NCBI RefSeq assembly: GCF_009725235.1
Contig: NZ_WJFC01000182.1
Location: 1 to 27,124 of the forward strand
Direction of reading: 5' to 3'
Source of the DNA: Scytonema sp. UIC 10036
GTDB lineage: Bacteria; Cyanobacteriota; Cyanobacteriia; Cyanobacteriales; Nostocaceae
Length of the DNA stretch: 27,124 bases
Shown here: positions 23,965 to 27,124 of the stretch, piece after piece
Layout of the letters: each line of letters begins with the position of its first letter
Position numbering within the stretch: the stretch's first letter is position 1
The notes under the pieces: model-generated
What the model saw: the letters and a program-made list of their open reading frames with translations, nothing else
Databases searched by the model: none
What the model was told of the DNA's origin: nothing
Translations under genes and position numbers: made by a program

Positions 23965-24177
23965 ATGAATTCCTGCCCTTGCTGCACCGACCAGTTATTG
24001 CGCCACGTCCGCTCTCAAGGAGTCTATTGGTTCTGCCCATCCTGTCGCCAAGAGATGCCAAGTTTTACCAAAGAAGTTAAAAAAATTAACTGGCTAGAAA
24101 TAAATATTAAAACTCCTCGTCCATTTGCCGAGTTTAATCTCAACAGGTCAACAAAAGCTGAAAAAGTTTTTGCATAA
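23965..24177 (+). CDS. Small zinc-ribbon-like protein, 70 aa
   Basis: The ATG is preceded by GGAGG about 11 bases upstream. The N-terminus carries two cysteine knuckles, NSCPCCTDQLL (C4, C6, C7) and YWFCPSCRQEM (C24, C27), spaced as in a zinc ribbon. The rest is basic and proline/asparagine-rich without recognisable domains. Such short CPxC...CPxC proteins are common in cyanobacteria and may bind nucleic acid or protein; no specific function is known to me. It stands alone, followed by an interspersed repeat and then a strong terminator, so it is probably monocistronic. Confidence 0.72.
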   Translation: MNSCPCCTDQLLRHVRSQGVYWFCPSCRQEMPSFTKEVKKINWLEINIKTPRPFAEFNLNRSTKAEKVFA

Positions 24178-24186
24178 GAACAATCC

Positions 24187-24282
24187 TCACCTCGTTCCCA
24201 GGCGGAGCTTCACCTCATTCACCTCGTTCACCTCGTTCCCAGGCTCTGCCTGGGAATGCCTTAAGGGAGGCTCCGCCTCCAG
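24187..24282. repeat. CTCGTTCCCAGGCT-type palindromic repeat
   Basis: Same family as 3355-3551. CACCTCGTTCCCAGGC is followed by partially duplicated CACCTCGTTC units, the stem TTCCCAGGC-TCT-GCCTGGGAA (24237-24257) and the stem GGAGGC-TCC-GCCTCC (24266-24280). It is inserted between a coding sequence and its probable terminator. Confidence 0.85.
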
Positions 24283-24299
24283 GATCTGAGTAATTTAGC

Positions 24300-24337
24300 A
24301 ACCACCGTCACAACACTCTGCTGTGGCGGTGGTTTTT
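24300..24337 (+). terminator. Rho-independent terminator
   Basis: A 13-bp stem, AACCACCG-T-CACA (24300-24312) pairing with TGTG-G-CGGTGGTT (24322-24334) with one U-G wobble, a 9-base loop, and a T5 run (24333-24337). It lies about 120 bases after the zinc-ribbon stop codon. Confidence 0.85.
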
Positions 24338-24399
24338 CCGTACATAGCTGGCATCTACCGTCTTCAAATTACTTCACGATCGAGTAGATTTCTTGATTT

Positions 24400-24413
24400 T
24401 TGTAATATTACAA
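24400..24413. promoter_or_regulatory. 14-bp perfect palindrome upstream of the EAL-protein gene
   Basis: TTGTAATATTACAA, 146 bases before the ATG of the next gene and beyond the preceding terminator, so in the probable promoter region. It could be an operator; the site does not fit NtcA spacing (GTA-N8-TAC). No confident -10/-35 pair was placed. Confidence 0.3.
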
Positions 24414-24559
24414 TTTATACCTTGATTTTAGGTTATAAAAGAGGGTAAATTTTTTAGATTATACAAATCCTCTTGTGAACAAACACTTCTTAATTAAAAG
24501 TTTATAAATTAAATCAGTAAAATTACGCAATCACCCATGAATTTTGTGAAGGGCATTCT

Positions 24560-26788
24560 ATGATTATCCAGAATATGGAATTATCTCCAGCTAATTATGA
24601 ATTCAGTGAAAACACTTGTATAGCGAAGAAAGTTAATATTCTTCTGGTAGATAATTGCAATAAAAGTTTGCTTGCTTTAGAAGCTACTCTGGATTGCCTC
24701 AAACAAAATTTGGTAAAAGCAAACTCTGGTTATGAAGCCTTAAGATTTCTTCTAAATCGGGAATTTGCCGTGATTTTACTGAATCCTCAAATGACGGAAA
24801 TGGACGGGTTTGAGACAGCAAAACTTATTCGACAACGACAGAAAACCGAACAAACGCCAATTATTTTCATTCTCCCGGCATCCAGTCAATTTGAAGATGT
24901 TATCTTGAAAGATTATGGCTTAGGTTTAGTCGATTATATCTTTCAACCTATTTCCGCAGAAATACTGATAGCTAAGGTTAAAGCGTTTGTAGATTTGTTT
25001 AACATGACGGTGAAGTTAAAACAACAAGCAATGTACTTCAAAAATATTCATAAAGAACTTCAAACTCAAATTGCCGCTCGCCAAACTATAGAATCGGAGC
25101 TACGAAAATCCCTGAAAAACTTATCAGATATTCAATTTGCTTTAGATAGCTCTGCTATTGTAGGAATTACTGATGCCAAGGGAGTTATCACCTATGTCAA
25201 TGATAAGTTCTGTGAAATTTCCAAATACTTAAGAGAAGAACTGATTGGGAAAACCCATCAACTTGTTAATTCTAATTATCATTCCAAGGAATTTTTTCAA
25301 AACCTTTGGTTAACTATTTGCCAAGGAAAAGTTTGGCAAGGAGAAATTAAGAATAAAGCCAAAGACGGAACATATTATTGGGTTGATACTGTTATCGTTC
25401 CATTTCTCGATAGCAAGGGAAAACCGTTTCAATATTTAGCGATTCGCTTTGACATCACTTCACGCAAACAAGCACAGGAAAAATTACAGCACCAAGTCTT
25501 TTATGATGCCCTTACAGGTTTACCCAACCGAGTGAAGTTTTTAGATTGCTTAAGTGAATGTATCAAGCAGGCTCAAACCAACTATGACTATCATTTTGCT
25601 GTCTTGTATATTAGCCTGAACCGCTACCAACTGATTAAATACAGCCTTGGTCACTGCCAAGGCGAACAACTGCTAATTGAAGTAGCTTGTCGTTTGTTAA
25701 CATATTTATGTCCAGTAGATATACTCGCACGAGTGGGAGAAGAAGAGTTTGCCATCTTACTGGCATATACTCCCAATGCACGGGATGCAGAGTTTGCCGC
25801 AACACGTATCCATCAAGCCATGAAATTACCTTTTAAACTTAAGGAATCTGTGGAATCTTGTACTGCTAGCATTGGTATCGTTTGTAACAAAATTGGTTAC
25901 AGCCAAGCTGAAGACTTTCTACAGGCAGCAGATGCGGCAATGCATTATGCCAAAAAGCAAGAAACATCCAACACGGCGGTGTTTAATCGGAATATGCAGT
26001 TGCAAGTTGTTGCCAGACTGCAAATGGAAGCAGATCTTGCTCAAGCAATTCAACTCCAGAGGTTACATCTCAACTACCAGCCTATAGTATCACTTATAAC
26101 TGGAGAAATCACTGCTTTTGAAGCGTTGGTGCGATGGCAGCACTCCAAACAAGGGCTGATTTCCCCAAATGATTTTATTCCGCTTGCAGAAGAAACAGGG
26201 TTAATTATTCCTCTCGGTCAATGGGTTTTAATGGAAGCTTGCCGTCAATTACGTCACTGGCAAGAGAAATTACCCAAACGCTTGCCTGTTTCCATCAGTG
26301 TGAATTTATCTGGGATTCAACTGATTCAACCGGATTTGGTGGAACAAATTGACCAAATTTTACAAGCTGTAGATTTGAATAGCTCCTTTTTAAAGATAGA
26401 AATTACTGAAAGTGTTTTGATGAATAATGCCGATAAAGCCGCTGCCGTCTTAAAGCAACTGCAAGAAAGACAAATTCAACTGTTGCTTGATGATTTTGGT
26501 ACTGGCTATTCTTCTCTATCGTACCTACATTGTCTTCCCATCAATGCTTTGAAGATTGACCGTTCCTTCATCCGTCAAATAGCTTTTGAGAGTAAAAATT
26601 CAGATATAGTCAGGACAATTGTGAATTTAGCTCACAGTTTAGAGTTAGATGTCATTGCAGAAGGAGTTGAAACAGAAGAGCAGTTCATGCATTTGCGATC
26701 GCTGGGATGTGAATATGGGCAAGGATACTTTTTCTCCAAAGCACTTGATAGCGAAGCAGCTACCGCCTTAATAGCAGCAACAGATTGA
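24560..26788 (+). CDS. REC-PAS-GGDEF-EAL protein (predicted c-di-GMP phosphodiesterase)
   Basis: 742 residues. A receiver-like domain (25-145) has N75 at the phosphoacceptor position (VILLNPQMTEMDGF) and Q129 for the conserved lysine (YIFQP), so it is probably not phosphorylated. A short coiled coil (about 150-190) precedes a PAS/PAC domain (192-305; ITYVNDKFCEISKYLREEL, KDGTYYWVDTVIVPF). GGDEF domain (310-475) is degenerate: RVGEEEF (391-397) and ISLNRY in place of the metal-binding LDxDxF. The EAL domain (485-735) keeps its signatures: FEALVRWQH (520-528), SVNLSG, EITESVLM, LLDDFGTGYSSL (642-653), LKIDRSFI, IAEGVET. Expected activity: c-di-GMP hydrolysis gated by PAS. GAAGGG lies 8 bases before the ATG. 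Confidence 0.92.
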   Translation: MIIQNMELSPANYEFSENTCIAKKVNILLVDNCNKSLLALEATLDCLKQNLVKANSGYEALRFLLNREFAVILLNPQMTEMDGFETAKLIRQRQKTEQTPIIFILPASSQFEDVILKDYGLGLVDYIFQPISAEILIAKVKAFVDLFNMTVKLKQQAMYFKNIHKELQTQIAARQTIESELRKSLKNLSDIQFALDSSAIVGITDAKGVITYVNDKFCEISKYLREELIGKTHQLVNSNYHSKEFFQNLWLTICQGKVWQGEIKNKAKDGTYYWVDTVIVPFLDSKGKPFQYLAIRFDITSRKQAQEKLQHQVFYDALTGLPNRVKFLDCLSECIKQAQTNYDYHFAVLYISLNRYQLIKYSLGHCQGEQLLIEVACRLLTYLCPVDILARVGEEEFAILLAYTPNARDAEFAATRIHQAMKLPFKLKESVESCTASIGIVCNKIGYSQAEDFLQAADAAMHYAKKQETSNTAVFNRNMQLQVVARLQMEADLAQAIQLQRLHLNYQPIVSLITGEITAFEALVRWQHSKQGLISPNDFIPLAEETGLIIPLGQWVLMEACRQLRHWQEKLPKRLPVSISVNLSGIQLIQPDLVEQIDQILQAVDLNSSFLKIEITESVLMNNADKAAAVLKQLQERQIQLLLDDFGTGYSSLSYLHCLPINALKIDRSFIRQIAFESKNSDIVRTIVNLAHSLELDVIAEGVETEEQFMHLRSLGCEYGQGYFFSKALDSEAATALIAATD

Positions 26789-26805
26789 ATCTTTCCCTTA
26801 TACGT

Positions 26806-26850
26806 TCGTAGTTGCGCTTGAGCGCATGCATCGTAAATGCAAATCAACTA
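26806..26850. repeat. Partial composite repeat (GTAGTTGCGC arm)
   Basis: CGTTCGTAGTTGCGCTTGAG followed by CGCATGCATCGTAAATGC is a diverged, inverted copy of the right arm of the composite repeat at 17250-17296. It lies just after the EAL-protein stop codon. Confidence 0.7.
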
Positions 26851-26978
26851 ATTTATAAACACTGTAGCTGGGGCGATGCTGCATAAAAACTTTATATGAT
26901 AGGCAATGCCCCTACGTATATTTCAAAAATACAATCATCAGAGGTCATTTATAAAGTAAATCTTAAATCGCCAAATGT

Positions 26979-27112
26979 ATTGTGTAGGTTGGGGATAACG
27001 AAGTGACACCCAATAATTCGATTAAATGTTGGGTATTGTGTAGGTTGAGGATAACGAAGTGACACCCAATAATTCGATTAAATGTTGGGTTTCGTTCCTC
27101 AACCCAACCTAC
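26979..27112. repeat. Tandemly duplicated 56-bp unit plus hairpin repeat arm
   Basis: A 56-base unit beginning ATTGTGTAGGTTG and ending AAATGTTGGGT occurs at 26979-27034 and again at 27035-27090, with one visible difference near the start (GGGG versus GAGG). The second copy runs into an inverted arm (27091-27112), and 27083-27112 is an exact reverse complement of 5887-5916. No gene was seen in 26789-27124. Confidence 0.9.
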
Positions 27113-27124
27113 TGCTTATATTAT

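Noticed and set aside
24400..24413. NtcA-type site upstream of the EAL gene
   Set aside because: The palindrome TTGTAATATTACAA does not have the GTA-N8-TAC spacing; it is kept only as an unassigned palindrome.
26979..27090. Possible CRISPR array or iterons
   Set aside because: Only two directly abutting 56-bp units with no spacers, and associated with a dispersed hairpin repeat.

Overview
The window looks like chromosome from a filamentous, probably Nostocales-type, cyanobacterium. The basis is the HIP1 octamer GCGATCGC (for example 1064-1071, 8015-8022, 20539-20546), dense short interspersed palindromic repeats of several families, a heptameric tandem repeat of the CCCCAAT type, and cyanobacterial-style hybrid response regulators. 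No rRNA, tRNA, CRISPR array or intact transposase was recognised.

Region 1 (1-1060) is a decay zone. It holds a C-terminal remnant of a PstS-type phosphate-binding protein on the minus strand, a truncated TauE/SafE permease fragment on the plus strand, and a 38-codon hydrophobic small ORF with a strong Shine-Dalgarno sequence.

Region 2 (1115-19327) is one long minus-strand Wzx/Wzy-type exopolysaccharide (EPS) cluster. In transcription order it encodes: a membrane-bound PglF/CapD-like UDP-sugar 4,6-dehydratase; a GINT1_N-like five-bladed beta-propeller protein; a FemAB/GNAT-like acyltransferase; a Wzx-like flippase; a GT4 glycosyltransferase; a Wzy-like polymerase; two more GT4 glycosyltransferases; a PglC/EpsL-like initiating phosphoglycosyl transferase; a secreted GHL15-like glycosidase with chitobiase-C and Calx-beta domains; a second FemAB-like acyltransferase; a DegT-family (PglE/EpsN-like) aminotransferase; and a Wzc-like co-polymerase/tyrosine autokinase. 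The dehydratase, aminotransferase and initiating transferase suggest a bacillosamine-type 4-amino-6-deoxy sugar at the reducing end. The PglD/EpsM acetyltransferase expected for that sugar is not in the window. No outer-membrane Wza exporter or Wzb phosphatase is present.

Region 3 (19328-20341) is a divergent intergenic region of about 0.9 kb with direct repeats near the EPS side and three consecutive dyads near the regulator side. Region 4 (20342-26788) is regulatory: an OmpR-type REC-wHTH-Hpt-REC-REC-GGDEF protein with an intact diguanylate cyclase motif, a cytosolic PpiC-type prolyl isomerase (convergent), a 70-aa zinc-ribbon protein with a textbook terminator downstream, and a REC-PAS-GGDEF-EAL protein in which the REC and GGDEF are degenerate but the EAL phosphodiesterase motifs are intact. 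The window therefore places one predicted c-di-GMP synthase and one predicted c-di-GMP phosphodiesterase next to an EPS operon.

The most distinctive feature is how interspersed repeats shape the coding ends of the EPS operon. Four different repeat families appear to encode C-termini, an N-terminus or a stop codon in at least four of its genes, and the same repeats fill most of its longer intergenic gaps.
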